Shown: positions 33,812 to 43,654 of the stretch, in pieces
Layout of the letters: each line of letters starts with the position of its first letter
How positions within the stretch are numbered: the first letter of the stretch is position 1
Source: Raineya sp.
Lineage (GTDB): Bacteria; Bacteroidota; Bacteroidia; Cytophagales; Thermonemataceae
Direction: 5' to 3'
DNA length: 64,000 nucleotides
Assembly: GCA_025454915.1 (NCBI GenBank)
Contig: JALONN010000012.1
Location: 243,098-307,097, forward strand
Position numbers and translations under genes: made by a program
The notes under the pieces: model-generated
Databases searched by the model: none
What the model saw: only the letters and a program-made list of their open reading frames with translations
Told to the model about the DNA's origin: nothing

Positions 33812-34440
33812 CTATTCAATTATTCTTTGCCAAATAGCCTCTTGTGCATAAAATTCTATAATTCCGTTTGGTTTATTATAATATAACTTGTTTACAAGAT
33901 AAACATTGTTATAAGTTTGTGTATTACAAATATAAGTTTTATAAAAGGATGTAACTGAAGAAGGTGAATTGGTTGTCCATCAACAAAGCTACTTTCATAA
34001 GCATCTATGTAACCATTGGGACTACCTCTTGTTAATCCAAAATCCTGAAAACTAATAAACATTGATGCACTCGACCTATCTGTTTTAGGAGTTACAGATA
34101 TACTTAACACTTCAAATGTAATGTTTAGTTGTTCTAATTTGTCAGTAAGTAGCTGTACTTTAAGAGCTTCTGCTTCTCTTGGATTTCGTGGGCATTTGTC
34201 CCTTTTACTACTCCAACCATCATTCGATTCAATGACAGTCTTTTCTATTTTGGTTACAGTATAGATTCTTATTTCTCCAGTAGTTAGGTTTTTATACTTA
34301 TACTGTTGCCCTATTTGGTAGATTTGCCACTCAAGGTCTTGCTCTGTAAATTTGTATTTTGTAGGAATACAAGGTTCTTGTTTGCAAGAATAACTCCACA
34401 ATAAAGGACTTATAAATAGGATATAAAAAAATACTTTCAT
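33812..34440 (-). pseudogene. Lipoprotein gene interrupted by an apparent single-base frameshift
   Basis: The open frame 34440-33892 encodes a lipoprotein (FISPLLWSYSC lipobox) of 182 residues, but its final 20 residues after SSFVDGQP look non-protein-like. Reading on in another frame from about 33970 gives SPSSVTSFYKTYICNTQTYN, NVYLVNKLYYNKPNGIIEFY and AQEAIWQRIIE, then a stop at 33812-33814. That tail is the normal ending of Bacteroidota surface lipoproteins of the YNNVY...GIIxF type. Restoring it needs one extra base near 33960-33985, so either a real mutation or a sequence error. It is followed on the other side by the large T9SS gene ending at 34461. Function is unknown. Confidence 0.65.
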
Positions 34441-34460
34441 GTATTCTCAATTTGAAGAAC

Positions 34461-37400
34461 TTATTTTAAAACCTCTATCCAACCATTACATTTCACACCT
34501 GATGGAGAAACTATCAGATAATAATACAAACCATTTACAACATCTTTTCCCCAATCATTTTTGTAATTATCAGACTTAAACATTCTTTTACCCCATCTGT
34601 TCCAGATCTCAACTTTAGAACCTGCCTCTGCAATTTCAAAAGTATCATTGATACCATCATTGTTGGGGGTAATGGCATTGGGTGGTTGAATAGGAGGGGC
34701 TGGTATGCTGACAGTTTTCTTCACGACAGTATTACAGCCATTGGGGTTGAGGGCAGTAAGTGTAACCGTATAATCTTTATTTGTTTCGGCATAAACATAC
34801 TCTTGGGGATGAGCACCTTCTAAAATAGTACCATCACCCATATCCCATGTGAAGCGTACAAATTTAGCTGTATCTAAAGTAATAGGCAGATTTAGCTGAA
34901 CACGATAAGGTGTGTTGCAATCTTTGAGGAGCTTAATTGTAAAATCAGCAGTAAGGACAGGCAACACTACAACTTTTACTTTTTGGTCTAATCTGCATTT
35001 ATCATTGGTAAAGGTTATAGTATAAGTCGTTGTTTGTGTTGGAGAAGCTATCGGATTGGCTATATTTGGGTTGCTCAAACCTGTTGTTGGTGTCCACTGA
35101 TATGAATTTGCACCACTTGCTTGTAGCTGTATTCTTTCTCCTCTGCAAATCTGTACACTATCATTGGTTTGGAAATTAGGTATAACAATGTTAATATCTT
35201 GAGTCGTCTGGTCTGTTAAATTACAATTGGTTACACTTAATCTTATTTTATAATTTCCTGCAATGGTAAATGTATAATCAAAATCTTTTTGGGTATTTTG
35301 AGAAAAAATAACATTGTTACCAGCATCTAATATTTCCCACAAAAAATCATCAGCATCCAAACCTGTAAATTTGAATAACAATCTTTTTTCGCAAGTTTCT
35401 GTTCCTGAGTTGATAAGTTGTAGATTTTTGGGATTGAGCATATCAAAATCGGCACTAACATTGAGCTTGAACTTAAAAACAGCATTGTTACAATTGCTAC
35501 TATTATTGGTGGCTGACCAAGCCCCTGGTGTTGTAGGAAAACCATTAGTCGAAGTAGAGTTATTGCCTCTACAAGATGCACAAGTAGCATGATAAATAAT
35601 GCCATTTTTAGAAAAACGACTTGTACCACCATCTACATGGTCACCTGTTTCATTACTGGCATTTTCTCCAAAAAAAGTGCCATACAAAAATCTTTCCATA
35701 TTTCGTTTATAAACAGCAATATAGAAGTCTTTACCATTTACGGAGGTTCTTCTGAAAGCATCAGTGGTAGTTGGCATATTAACAATACTTCCAAAATTAG
35801 TTCCAGCACTACTACTACCACTTAGGGGTCCACCCCAACCAGCAATATAAATATTATTACAATTGTTTTCTGTTACAACCAAAAAGGCTGTAGGAGAAAT
35901 ATCAGGATTGCCATCCCCTTGCCCAATGCGTGTACTCCAACGACTTGTAGTCAAGTTTGGGCTTATTTTATGAATAAACTGACCTCCATTAGGATTGCTG
36001 TAAACTCCAGACGAAACAGGATAGTTTCCAAAGGTTTGTCCAAAGGCATATACTTCTTGGTCTGAATCCAAATCAATAAAGAATGCCATATCAGCAGCAT
36101 TTGTACCCAAATAAGTAGTAGAAATGAGTGTTCCTGAGGCATCAAATTTGGCGATAAAACCGTCATCACCACCCAAAGCTGTTGGATTGAGGCTACCTGT
36201 GGTAGCAGGCAAATTAGTGCTGGTAGTGCCTCCACCTATAAAAACCTCATTTGCTGAGTTTGTTTTGATGGATAAAGCTACATCCAAGCCATTTCCTCCA
36301 AAGGTTTTCCCCCAAATAATATTGAGACTATTATCCATTTTGATAATTAATCCATCAGAAACTCCTCTTAGTGTATCTAAACTAGTGAGTACAGAGATAG
36401 TATCAGAACGAGTTGTAGAAGCTACATATACATTATCAAGAGCATCGGTGTAAATATCTCCTCTGAGTTCATCTCCATAATTATGAATGATTGTACCTCC
36501 AGAAGGCTTTAGACCATCATTGCCTTTTCCTCCAACAAGGCGAGAGCTATTCAGAGTTCCATTGGGGTTTAGTTTAGTAATGAAAATATCACTACCATTA
36601 GAATAGTTAATTCCTACAACATTATTAATGGGTATTCCTCCTTGGAACGAATCACCTAAAGTGATGGGGAAATTATTAGAACTTGTTGTACCAAAGATTA
36701 AAAGATTATTTTGGCTGTCTACGACTAAACTGTGTGGTATTTCTGAGCTATTACCACCAATAAATGTTAGTTGTTGTAAAGTAGTACCTGTTGCATTGTA
36801 CTTAAATATACCTACATCTGTTATTGATGGAACACTAGAAAAAGGTACTCCAATAGTAATAGCTCCCGTAAAATTTGGGAAACTCAAACCAAAAATGGAT
36901 GAGCCAGAATATAAATTTTCGGCAGTATCAAAAGTCGCTGTATTACCCCAATTGTCGGACGCACCACCCGAATAAGTAGAAAAAACAAGTTCAGGGTCTA
37001 TAACAAGTGGATATTTCTTGTTGTAACCTTTTGGAAAAGAAAAACTGATGATATTATTTTGAAGTACAAAATTTGTTTTAACTTCGACCTTCTTCTTGCC
37101 AATTATCTGGTAACTAATAGGTTTTTTCTCATAAATTTTACCAACAGAAGTACTAATTTCAAGTGTACCATCAGGTAAAATGGTTACTTTTTCTGCATAA
37201 TTATAATGTAATTTTATCTGATGAGGATTAGCATCTTTTTCGACTGTAATCTCATATTTAAGAGATTTATCTTTTCTGAATAAATGATAACTAATGCCTT
37301 GATATACATTGGGATAATAAATTTCTTCAAATCCTTTTACATCACTTGCCCAATTGCTTTTGTCTCCTACATAATAGTGATGATTTGTTGGAACTACTTT

Positions 37401-37745
37401 TGTCGATTGAACACTTACAGGATTAGCCCCTAAGAATTCCACCACAAAACTATGAGCTTTTATTCGTTTATCTTTCTCGTAAAGAGTATATTCAGGGTTG
37501 TCTTTATAAAAATCAGGGTGCTTTTGATAAGCCAATGCTTTGCCATCATAAAAACTATATTGCAGGGCATTGTTATAAATAAACAAAAAACCAGAAGGCA
37601 AGTCAGCTCGAAAGCGAACATCTTTTTGCCATTGATTTTTGTTTTCAATAAACGAAATTCCTTGTGTTTGCGTTTGATTAGTATGTTGTCCAAAAGCAAA
37701 GCAATTCAGTAAAAGACATATAAAAATAAAAACGAGTTTGAGCAT
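34461..37745 (-). CDS. T9SS type B surface protein with SBBP-like propeller and PKD-like domains
   Basis: A 1094-residue exported protein (signal LVFIFICLLLNCFAFGQ). The N-terminal 240 residues contain FIENKNQWQKDVRFRADLPSG and GDKSNWASDVKGFEEIYYPNVYQGI, the module that precedes SBBP beta-propellers. Propeller-like repeats FSTYxGGxxxDxG and FIGGxxS follow at about 255-700. PKD-like domains come after (RFTWDMGDGT at about 965). The C-terminus is a gliding-type CHU_C domain: NAITPNNDGINDTFEI, WNRWGKRMF, NGLYYYLI. It should be exported by the type IX system and anchored. It is divergent from bshC. No PorP/SprF gene is adjacent, unlike the type B protein at 8416. Confidence 0.87.
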   Translation of the reverse strand: MLKLVFIFICLLLNCFAFGQHTNQTQTQGISFIENKNQWQKDVRFRADLPSGFLFIYNNALQYSFYDGKALAYQKHPDFYKDNPEYTLYEKDKRIKAHSFVVEFLGANPVSVQSTKVVPTNHHYYVGDKSNWASDVKGFEEIYYPNVYQGISYHLFRKDKSLKYEITVEKDANPHQIKLHYNYAEKVTILPDGTLEISTSVGKIYEKKPISYQIIGKKKVEVKTNFVLQNNIISFSFPKGYNKKYPLVIDPELVFSTYSGGASDNWGNTATFDTAENLYSGSSIFGLSFPNFTGAITIGVPFSSVPSITDVGIFKYNATGTTLQQLTFIGGNSSEIPHSLVVDSQNNLLIFGTTSSNNFPITLGDSFQGGIPINNVVGINYSNGSDIFITKLNPNGTLNSSRLVGGKGNDGLKPSGGTIIHNYGDELRGDIYTDALDNVYVASTTRSDTISVLTSLDTLRGVSDGLIIKMDNSLNIIWGKTFGGNGLDVALSIKTNSANEVFIGGGTTSTNLPATTGSLNPTALGGDDGFIAKFDASGTLISTTYLGTNAADMAFFIDLDSDQEVYAFGQTFGNYPVSSGVYSNPNGGQFIHKISPNLTTSRWSTRIGQGDGNPDISPTAFLVVTENNCNNIYIAGWGGPLSGSSSAGTNFGSIVNMPTTTDAFRRTSVNGKDFYIAVYKRNMERFLYGTFFGENASNETGDHVDGGTSRFSKNGIIYHATCASCRGNNSTSTNGFPTTPGAWSATNNSSNCNNAVFKFKLNVSADFDMLNPKNLQLINSGTETCEKRLLFKFTGLDADDFLWEILDAGNNVIFSQNTQKDFDYTFTIAGNYKIRLSVTNCNLTDQTTQDINIVIPNFQTNDSVQICRGERIQLQASGANSYQWTPTTGLSNPNIANPIASPTQTTTYTITFTNDKCRLDQKVKVVVLPVLTADFTIKLLKDCNTPYRVQLNLPITLDTAKFVRFTWDMGDGTILEGAHPQEYVYAETNKDYTVTLTALNPNGCNTVVKKTVSIPAPPIQPPNAITPNNDGINDTFEIAEAGSKVEIWNRWGKRMFKSDNYKNDWGKDVVNGLYYYLIVSPSGVKCNGWIEVLK

Positions 37746-37834
37746 AAAATAATATATTAAATCTGATTACACTAATTTATAGATAATTTGTATAAAATCA
37801 ATATTTTACAAACCTAAACTTTCATAAAACTACA

Positions 37835-39412
37835 ATGCAACGCATCAAAGGCATTCCTTTCTCTGAAACAAAGGCATTTTCTAAGATTTTTTTAGACTAT
37901 ATCACACAACAAGATTCTTTAAAAGAGTTTTATCAGTATTCACCTACCATAGAAAATTTTGGAGAAATCTTGAAGAAAAAACAATTTTCAGATAATCAAA
38001 GAAAAAATCTGCAAACAGCTTTAAAAGAGCAATATAAAAATCTTAAAACTTCTGAAAAAACACAAAAAAATATAGAACTGCTTCAAGATGCTAAAACATT
38101 TACGATAACCACGGCTCATCAGCCTCTTATCTTTTTTGGGGAATTGTATTTTGTTTATAAAATACTAACTACTATCAAATTATCAGAAGCACTTAAAAAA
38201 AGATTTCCAGAATATAATTTTGTACCTGTCTATTGGATGGGTTCAGAAGACCATGATTTTGCGGAAATAAGTCATTTTAGGCTTTTTGGAAAAAGATACC
38301 AGTGGCAAACTACTCAAACAGGAGCTGTAGGAAGAATGCATTTAGATATACAAGCTCTTTTCCAAGAATTGCCTGAAAAAATAGAATTGTTTGAAACAGC
38401 TTATACAGAAAATAAAACTCTTGCAAAAGCTACACAATGGGCTGTAAATGAATTATTTGAAGGAAAAGGAGTTGTGGTGATAAATGGAGATGATGCTAAT
38501 TTAAAGAAAAATCTAATACCAGTACTCCATAATGAATTAAAGACCCAGAAATCAGGTCAGATTGTTCGAGAAGTATCTGGAAAATTAGAAAACTTGGGTT
38601 ACAAAGCACAAGTAAATCCGAGAGATATTAATTTATTTTACCTAGAAGAAAACTCCAGAGAACGAATAGAACTTGTTGAAAATAAATATCGTGTGGTAAA
38701 TACAAATTTATACTTCTCTGAGAAGGATATTTTGCAAATGGTAGAAAATACACCTGAAAAATTTAGCCCTAACGCAGTATTAAGACCTGTTTATCAGGAA
38801 CTAAGTATCCCAAATATTGCATATATAGGAGGACCTGGTGAAATAGCTTATTGGTTACAATTAAAAGAAGTCTTTAATTATTTGAAGGTACAAGGTGCTG
38901 AAAATCTTGAATATCCAATTTTATTTCCTCGTACATTTGCATTGATGGTACAGGGGAGTCAGCAACAAAAAATAGAAAAATTAGGATTAACCATCAAAGA
39001 TTTATTTTTGGACGAAATCAGTCTAAAAAAATATTTTGTGGAAAAAAACTCAACCAACGATTTTCACTTAAATCAAGAAATAGGAGAGTTTCAAGAGATA
39101 TTCAAAAAAATTCAGCAAAAAGCTCAACAGATAGATAAGTCGTTGGAGGGAGCAATTGCAGCTGAAGAGCAAAAAACACTTAAATCTTTAGAAAATTTGG
39201 AGAAAAGACTTCAAAAAGCAGAAGAGCGTAATCAAGAAACACAAGTTGCACAAGTTTTAGGCATAAAAGAAAAATTATTTCCGAATGGAGCATTACAAGA
39301 ACGAACAGATAATTTTTTGAATTTTTACCTCAACAATCCTCAATGGCTTGATAACGTGTATGATTTGATAAATCCTTGGGATTTTAATTTTCAAGTTATC
39401 GGACTTTTTTAA
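37835..39412 (+). CDS. bshC: Bacillithiol biosynthesis cysteine-adding enzyme BshC
   Basis: A 525-residue protein of the usual family length. Landmarks are MQRIKGIPFSETKAFSKIFLDYI, FTITTAHQPLIFFGELYFVYKI and PVYWMGSEDHDFAEISHF, followed by YIGGPGEIAYWLQLKEVF and a C-terminal coiled coil at about 405-480. BshC adds cysteine to glucosaminyl-malate, the last step of bacillithiol synthesis. bshA and bshB are not in the window. It is divergent from the T9SS type B gene over 89 bases and appears monocistronic, with the next gene 72 bases on. Confidence 0.94.
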   Translation: MQRIKGIPFSETKAFSKIFLDYITQQDSLKEFYQYSPTIENFGEILKKKQFSDNQRKNLQTALKEQYKNLKTSEKTQKNIELLQDAKTFTITTAHQPLIFFGELYFVYKILTTIKLSEALKKRFPEYNFVPVYWMGSEDHDFAEISHFRLFGKRYQWQTTQTGAVGRMHLDIQALFQELPEKIELFETAYTENKTLAKATQWAVNELFEGKGVVVINGDDANLKKNLIPVLHNELKTQKSGQIVREVSGKLENLGYKAQVNPRDINLFYLEENSRERIELVENKYRVVNTNLYFSEKDILQMVENTPEKFSPNAVLRPVYQELSIPNIAYIGGPGEIAYWLQLKEVFNYLKVQGAENLEYPILFPRTFALMVQGSQQQKIEKLGLTIKDLFLDEISLKKYFVEKNSTNDFHLNQEIGEFQEIFKKIQQKAQQIDKSLEGAIAAEEQKTLKSLENLEKRLQKAEERNQETQVAQVLGIKEKLFPNGALQERTDNFLNFYLNNPQWLDNVYDLINPWDFNFQVIGLF

Positions 39413-39484
39413 AATCTTTTTGGAAAAGAAAAACTATTTGGCATAATTTTCGTAAATTGATGCAATAAAACTAACTTATTTCTT

Positions 39485-40216
39485 ATGAAAAAGATACTTA
39501 CTTTTTTAGGTGTTCTATTTGCAGGAAGCCTCATGGCTCAATCTCTTGCTCCATATCAAAAACAAATTACAATTACCAAAGGTGATGCAAAAGTAAATGT
39601 GGACTCTTGGGCAGCTAACGTTGAAAGAGGCTCTGAAGACGAATTAAAGGATGCTTTTGAAGATTATGTAGGTAAAAACTTCAAATTAAAAGCAAAAAAG
39701 AATGGAAAACATGGTATGATTGTTCCAGAAGCTAATCTACCACAAGTTACTACTCGTAGAGGAGATATTTATGTTTTATTTTCAAGCGAAACAGGAAAAC
39801 CTGAAATGGCTGTGGCTTTTATGATGGGATATGATATTTACCTCAATACAAAAGAGAACCCACAAGAAATGGATAGACTGAAAGAGTTTTTTGCAAACTT
39901 CTTGATGAGCCATTACAAAGGTTTTTACGAAAAACAAATCAGAGAAAAAGAAAAAGTATTGAAGGATTTACGTGGACAGATTGCTGATAATGACAAGAAA
40001 GCAAAAAGTCTGCAAAAAGATATAGAAAGTAACCAGAAAAAAATAGGTAAAGAGAAAGACCAACTTAAGAAAACAGAGATTGAAAATAAAAATGTAGCAG
40101 CTCGTCGTCAGATAGATGCTCTTAACGAAATGAATGCTAATATCAACAAACAAGTAACTAATTACGAAAAAGAAATTGCTGATATTAAGGTTCAAATTGC
40201 AAATATTGGTAAATAA
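39485..40216 (+). CDS. Exported coiled-coil protein of unknown function
   Basis: A 243-residue protein with signal peptide ending LMAQ. Residues 25-150 form a globular part (VTTRRGDIYVLFSSETGKPEMAVAFMMGYDIYLNTKENP). Residues about 155-240 are a long Lys/Glu-rich coiled coil beginning EKQIREKEKVLKDL. No family was recognised. An outer-membrane protein gene follows 59 bases later, so the coiled coil could link envelope layers, which is speculative. Confidence 0.72.
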   Translation: MKKILTFLGVLFAGSLMAQSLAPYQKQITITKGDAKVNVDSWAANVERGSEDELKDAFEDYVGKNFKLKAKKNGKHGMIVPEANLPQVTTRRGDIYVLFSSETGKPEMAVAFMMGYDIYLNTKENPQEMDRLKEFFANFLMSHYKGFYEKQIREKEKVLKDLRGQIADNDKKAKSLQKDIESNQKKIGKEKDQLKKTEIENKNVAARRQIDALNEMNANINKQVTNYEKEIADIKVQIANIGK

Positions 40217-40275
40217 TTTTGCAGGAGTCTGATTTTTTTGATTATTTGCCGATGTCTTTTAACAAAAATATGGTT

Positions 40276-40935
40276 ATGAAAAAAATTGCTTTATCTTTTG
40301 TATTTGCTTTAATCAGTTTGGCAAGTTTTGCCCAAGATGATACAGGATTCAAATTAGGTTTTAAAATCGGAACGCCAATAGCTTTCAATAGTGTAAAAGC
40401 TACTGAAAATGGTATAGATGCAGGCTCTAATGGTTCAAGTCTTCGTTTTATGGCTGGTCCTATTGCTGATATCGTTTGGACAGAACGCTATGCCTTAACA
40501 ACAGGTATTTTGTTTACAACTAAACAGGCAAATTACACAACAACATTTACAGATGTAAATAATGTTAATGTTAATGAAAAATATGGATTACAATATATCC
40601 AAATTCCTGTTGGCTTGAAATTATTCACTGATGAACTTTTTACAAATGGTAAAGGCTATGTGAATTTTGGTGTACAGCCTGAAATCTTGGTAGGGAATAG
40701 TAAAAAGACAGGAAATACAGCAAATTTTGAATTTGTTAAAAAATTCAATCCTCTTGATTTTGGAATGTTTATTGGTGCTGGAGTAGAATACCAATTGGGT
40801 AATAATCCTATTTTTGGAGGTATTGGTTATCAACGCTCCTTCATTAATACTGTTAATGAATTAGAAGGACAAAACAAGAACTTCCTTTCTATCAAACAAA
40901 ATTTGTTTGTAATAGAAGTAGGTATCAAATTATAA
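40276..40935 (+). CDS. Outer-membrane beta-barrel protein (PorT-like)
   Basis: A 219-residue protein if translation starts at ATG 40276, which gives a proper signal peptide (KIALSFVFALISLASFAQ). An in-frame TTG at 40219 lies upstream but adds non-signal residues. The body has the strand pattern of a small barrel: FKLGFKIGTPIAFNS, YALTTGILFTTKQANY, GLQYIQIPVGLKLFTD, FGMFIGAGVEYQLG and a terminal FVIEVGIKL. PorT-like barrels are very common in this phylum; specific function unknown. The gene is convergent with an SDR gene and ends at a strong terminator. Confidence 0.78.
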   Translation: MKKIALSFVFALISLASFAQDDTGFKLGFKIGTPIAFNSVKATENGIDAGSNGSSLRFMAGPIADIVWTERYALTTGILFTTKQANYTTTFTDVNNVNVNEKYGLQYIQIPVGLKLFTDELFTNGKGYVNFGVQPEILVGNSKKTGNTANFEFVKKFNPLDFGMFIGAGVEYQLGNNPIFGGIGYQRSFINTVNELEGQNKNFLSIKQNLFVIEVGIKL

Positions 40936-40952
40936 TCTAATAAAATACCAAT

Positions 40953-40985
40953 AAAAAAAGCCTTGAATTATTCAAGGCTTTTTTT
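40953..40985. terminator. Bidirectional terminator with the SDR stop codon in its loop
   Basis: A perfect 15-bp stem (40953-40967 with 40971-40985) and a 3-base loop. The loop is exactly the TAA stop of the minus-strand SDR gene, so the last residues KKSLE of that protein are encoded inside the stem. Confidence 0.93.
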
Positions 40986-41951
40986 GTTTTGTACAACCCA
41001 TTCAATAGTATCATGAAGTGGGCGAAACTGGAAATCTGGTAGAAATGTATGAATTTTATGATTTCGATAAATAAAATGCATTTGTGAAACTCTTGCTGTT
41101 TCTTTGCTGATAAGTGGGGGCTTTCTTGTAAACAAAGAAGCTACAGAACTCACTCTCCAAGCTATTTCAGCAAGCAGGGGCGTTACAGGAATAGAAGGTG
41201 GTTTCTTATCCATAGCTTTGGCTATTCTATCAAATAAGCTCTTGTATAAGATATTTCCAGCACTCATCACAAATCTTTCCGACTGGATGTCGTTTTCAGC
41301 CATTTGAATAGCCACCTGAGCAATATCTCTTACATCTACATAATTAACACTGCCAGTAGGGTACATTTTTTTACCATCAGCAACATATTTGAATAATTGC
41401 AGGCTTGTTCTGCTCCAGTCACCTGCCCCAAAAACTAAGGAAGGGTTCAAGATAACAGCTCTCATCCCTTCACTAATTCCTCGCCAAACTTCCAATTCTG
41501 CTAAATATTTTGATTCTGCATAAACTGTATTCAGCTCGGATTCTTCCCATTTACTATGTTCATCAATTTCTACTTCACCTTTTTTCCTACCCAAAGAAGC
41601 AATAGAGCTAATATGGATTAATTTCTTTATATTTTTCTCTAAACAAATATTGACAATATTGGCTGTTCCTTCTACATTCACCTGAAACATTTGTTTTTTA
41701 TCTTTGGGCTGGAAAGAAACCAATGCAGCAGCATGTACCACAATATCTTCTGGTTCAATGTATTTATCAAGAGCGACAATATCTAAAATGTCACCTTCTA
41801 CCCAGTTAATTTTATTTTCCCAATCTTTTACCCAAGAGGTATCAGCATCTTTTCGTTTCAATGCTTTGATTTTATAGCCTGCATCAGCAAAATATTTAGA
41901 TATATAACTGCCTACAAGCCCAGTTGCTCCAGTAATAAAAACTTGTTTCAT
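40968..41951 (-). CDS. NAD-dependent epimerase/dehydratase (extended SDR)
   Basis: A 327-residue extended short-chain dehydrogenase. The Rossmann motif is FITGATGLVGSYISKYFADAGY at the N-terminus and the catalytic YxxxK is YAESKYLAE at about 144-150, preceded by HISSIASLG. Length and motif set resemble dihydroflavonol-reductase or 3-beta-HSD-like members acting on sugars, isoprenoids or lipids. The substrate cannot be named. It stands alone, divergent from the ABC permease gene at 42058. Confidence 0.88.
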   Translation of the reverse strand: MKQVFITGATGLVGSYISKYFADAGYKIKALKRKDADTSWVKDWENKINWVEGDILDIVALDKYIEPEDIVVHAAALVSFQPKDKKQMFQVNVEGTANIVNICLEKNIKKLIHISSIASLGRKKGEVEIDEHSKWEESELNTVYAESKYLAELEVWRGISEGMRAVILNPSLVFGAGDWSRTSLQLFKYVADGKKMYPTGSVNYVDVRDIAQVAIQMAENDIQSERFVMSAGNILYKSLFDRIAKAMDKKPPSIPVTPLLAEIAWRVSSVASLFTRKPPLISKETARVSQMHFIYRNHKIHTFLPDFQFRPLHDTIEWVVQNKKSLE

Positions 41952-42057
41952 ATAGTTTTGTAAGAGTGTGTTGGAAAATTACAACAAAGATACACGAACT
42001 TGTGAATTGATTTATTAAATTTGTAGTTATTTATAATGATTCTAACTTATACCAATT

Positions 42058-43329
42058 TTGAAGCCTTTTCAAGTATTTATTTCCCGTTTAATCTTTTACT
42101 ATCAACTCGCTTTAGAGTCTCTGTTGGAGAGGCAATTGCGTATGTTGCTAGCAGGATTGGGGGTTATGTTTGGAGTAGCTTCCGTTGTGGCTATGCTAGC
42201 AGTGGGTAAAGGAGCAAAACAAGAAATCCTTTCTCAGTTAAAACTGATAGGAGGTAATAGTATTGTAGTAAAACCACTTACCAATACTCAAAGTAAGGTT
42301 AATTTTACAAAACCTTCTAGAGGATTGTGCCTTCGGGATGCCCAAAATATCCAAGAAATTTTTCCAAATCTGGCTTTTATAAGTCCTGAAATCACTCTTA
42401 AAACATTGGTAGTATCAGAGCAAAAGTGGTTGCAAACTTCTTTATATGGTGTTGAAAATAGTTATTTTGATATAATAAAACTAAAATGTAAAAAGGGAAC
42501 ATTGTTTAGCAAAAACCATCTCATTGGAGCAGAAGCAGTATGTGTAATTGGTAGTAGTTTGGAAGCTAAATTATTTGGAGGAAAATCTGCTCTAGGACAA
42601 TATATTCGTTGTGATGATCAATGGCTAAAAATCGTTGGTGTATTGGATACACAGCCTATTATTACTACAAATTTCGAAAATTTAGGCATTCATAACACGA
42701 ATAATTCGGTGTATATACCTATTACAAGCCTCATCAGAAGGTTTGATTATCAGAAAAACAGTAAAAAAGAGCAGAATATCCACCAATTAACAAGATTGGT
42801 GGTTCAGGTACAAGATGCAGCTAAACTAATCAAGACAGCAGAAACAATACAAGCTATTTTGATGCGTTTGCATAATGGGCAACCAGATTTTGATGTAGTT
42901 GTTCCTGAACAAATTCTTAAAGAACGCCAGAAAACACAAGAAATGCTAAACTATGTACTAGGAGCTATTGCAGGTATTTCGTTACTCATAGGAGGTATTG
43001 GCATCATGAATATTATGCTTACATCTGTTTTAGAAAGAACTAAGGAAATAGGCATTAGAAAAGTAGTAGGAGCAACACAAGAAGATATTAGAACTCAGTT
43101 TTTAGTAGAGGCAGTTGTAATATGCCTTTTAGGTGGACTTACAGGAATTTTAGCAGGTTTTTTAATTTCTTGGATTATTCATCTAACTATGGAGATTAAT
43201 ATACTGATAGAATGGACTTTTACAATAGGAGCCTTCTTAATAACAATTTTTATAGGAATAGTGTTTGGTTGGTATCCTGCCAAACAAGCAGCTCTTCAAA
43301 CACCACATGACCTTCTGAGATATGAGTAA
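42058..43329 (+). CDS. MacB/FtsX-type ABC transporter permease with a TTG start
   Basis: A 423-residue permease. The frame has a stop at 42043 and no ATG until residue 29, yet residues 1-28 are needed for the family N-terminus (YYQLALESLLERQLRMLLAGLGVMFGVASVVAM), so TTG 42058 is the probable start. A large periplasmic domain occupies about 55-285. Then come ISLLIGGIGIMNIMLTSVLERTKEIGIRKVVGA and two further helices. These permeases work with a LolD/MacB ATPase to move lipoproteins, peptides or drugs. No ATPase gene is adjacent. The stop codon overlaps feoA by 8 bases, linking it to the iron transporter operon. Confidence 0.88.
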   Translation: MKPFQVFISRLIFYYQLALESLLERQLRMLLAGLGVMFGVASVVAMLAVGKGAKQEILSQLKLIGGNSIVVKPLTNTQSKVNFTKPSRGLCLRDAQNIQEIFPNLAFISPEITLKTLVVSEQKWLQTSLYGVENSYFDIIKLKCKKGTLFSKNHLIGAEAVCVIGSSLEAKLFGGKSALGQYIRCDDQWLKIVGVLDTQPIITTNFENLGIHNTNNSVYIPITSLIRRFDYQKNSKKEQNIHQLTRLVVQVQDAAKLIKTAETIQAILMRLHNGQPDFDVVVPEQILKERQKTQEMLNYVLGAIAGISLLIGGIGIMNIMLTSVLERTKEIGIRKVVGATQEDIRTQFLVEAVVICLLGGLTGILAGFLISWIIHLTMEINILIEWTFTIGAFLITIFIGIVFGWYPAKQAALQTPHDLLRYE

Positions 43330-43582
43330 AAATAATCATACTGAAAAAAATATCCCATTACATAAACTGCCTCAAGGGAAAAAGGCAATTGTTAGGAAAT
43401 TTAATAGAGAAGATATTTTCCTTAAAACACTTGAAATGGGTATGCTGCCCAATACTACCATAGAGGTAGTAGGAATCGCACCTTTGGGTGACCCTATCTG
43501 TGTGAAAGTCCTAGAAACCTTACTTTCTATTCGTAAATCGGAGGCAGAACATATTGAAGTAGAAATGATACATGAGTTATAA
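43322..43582 (+). CDS. feoA: FeoA domain protein
   Basis: An 86-residue SH3-like protein with PLHKLPQGKKAIVRKFNRED and LETLLSIRKSEAEHIEVEMI. FeoA binds and regulates the ferrous iron transporter FeoB, encoded 72 bases downstream. It overlaps the ABC permease gene by 8 bases, so translation is likely coupled. The feoA and feoB reading frames are separate, whereas some Bacteroidota fuse them. Confidence 0.9.
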   Translation: MSKNNHTEKNIPLHKLPQGKKAIVRKFNREDIFLKTLEMGMLPNTTIEVVGIAPLGDPICVKVLETLLSIRKSEAEHIEVEMIHEL

Positions 43583-43654
43583 ATTATGAATGATAAGTTA
43601 TAAACTATGATTTTTCATCAGCTATTTACCATTAAACATTAAAAAAATATTTTT

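Noticed and set aside
42036..42058. ATG at 42036 as the ABC permease start
   Set aside because: It is in a different frame, and a stop at 42043 blocks the permease frame.
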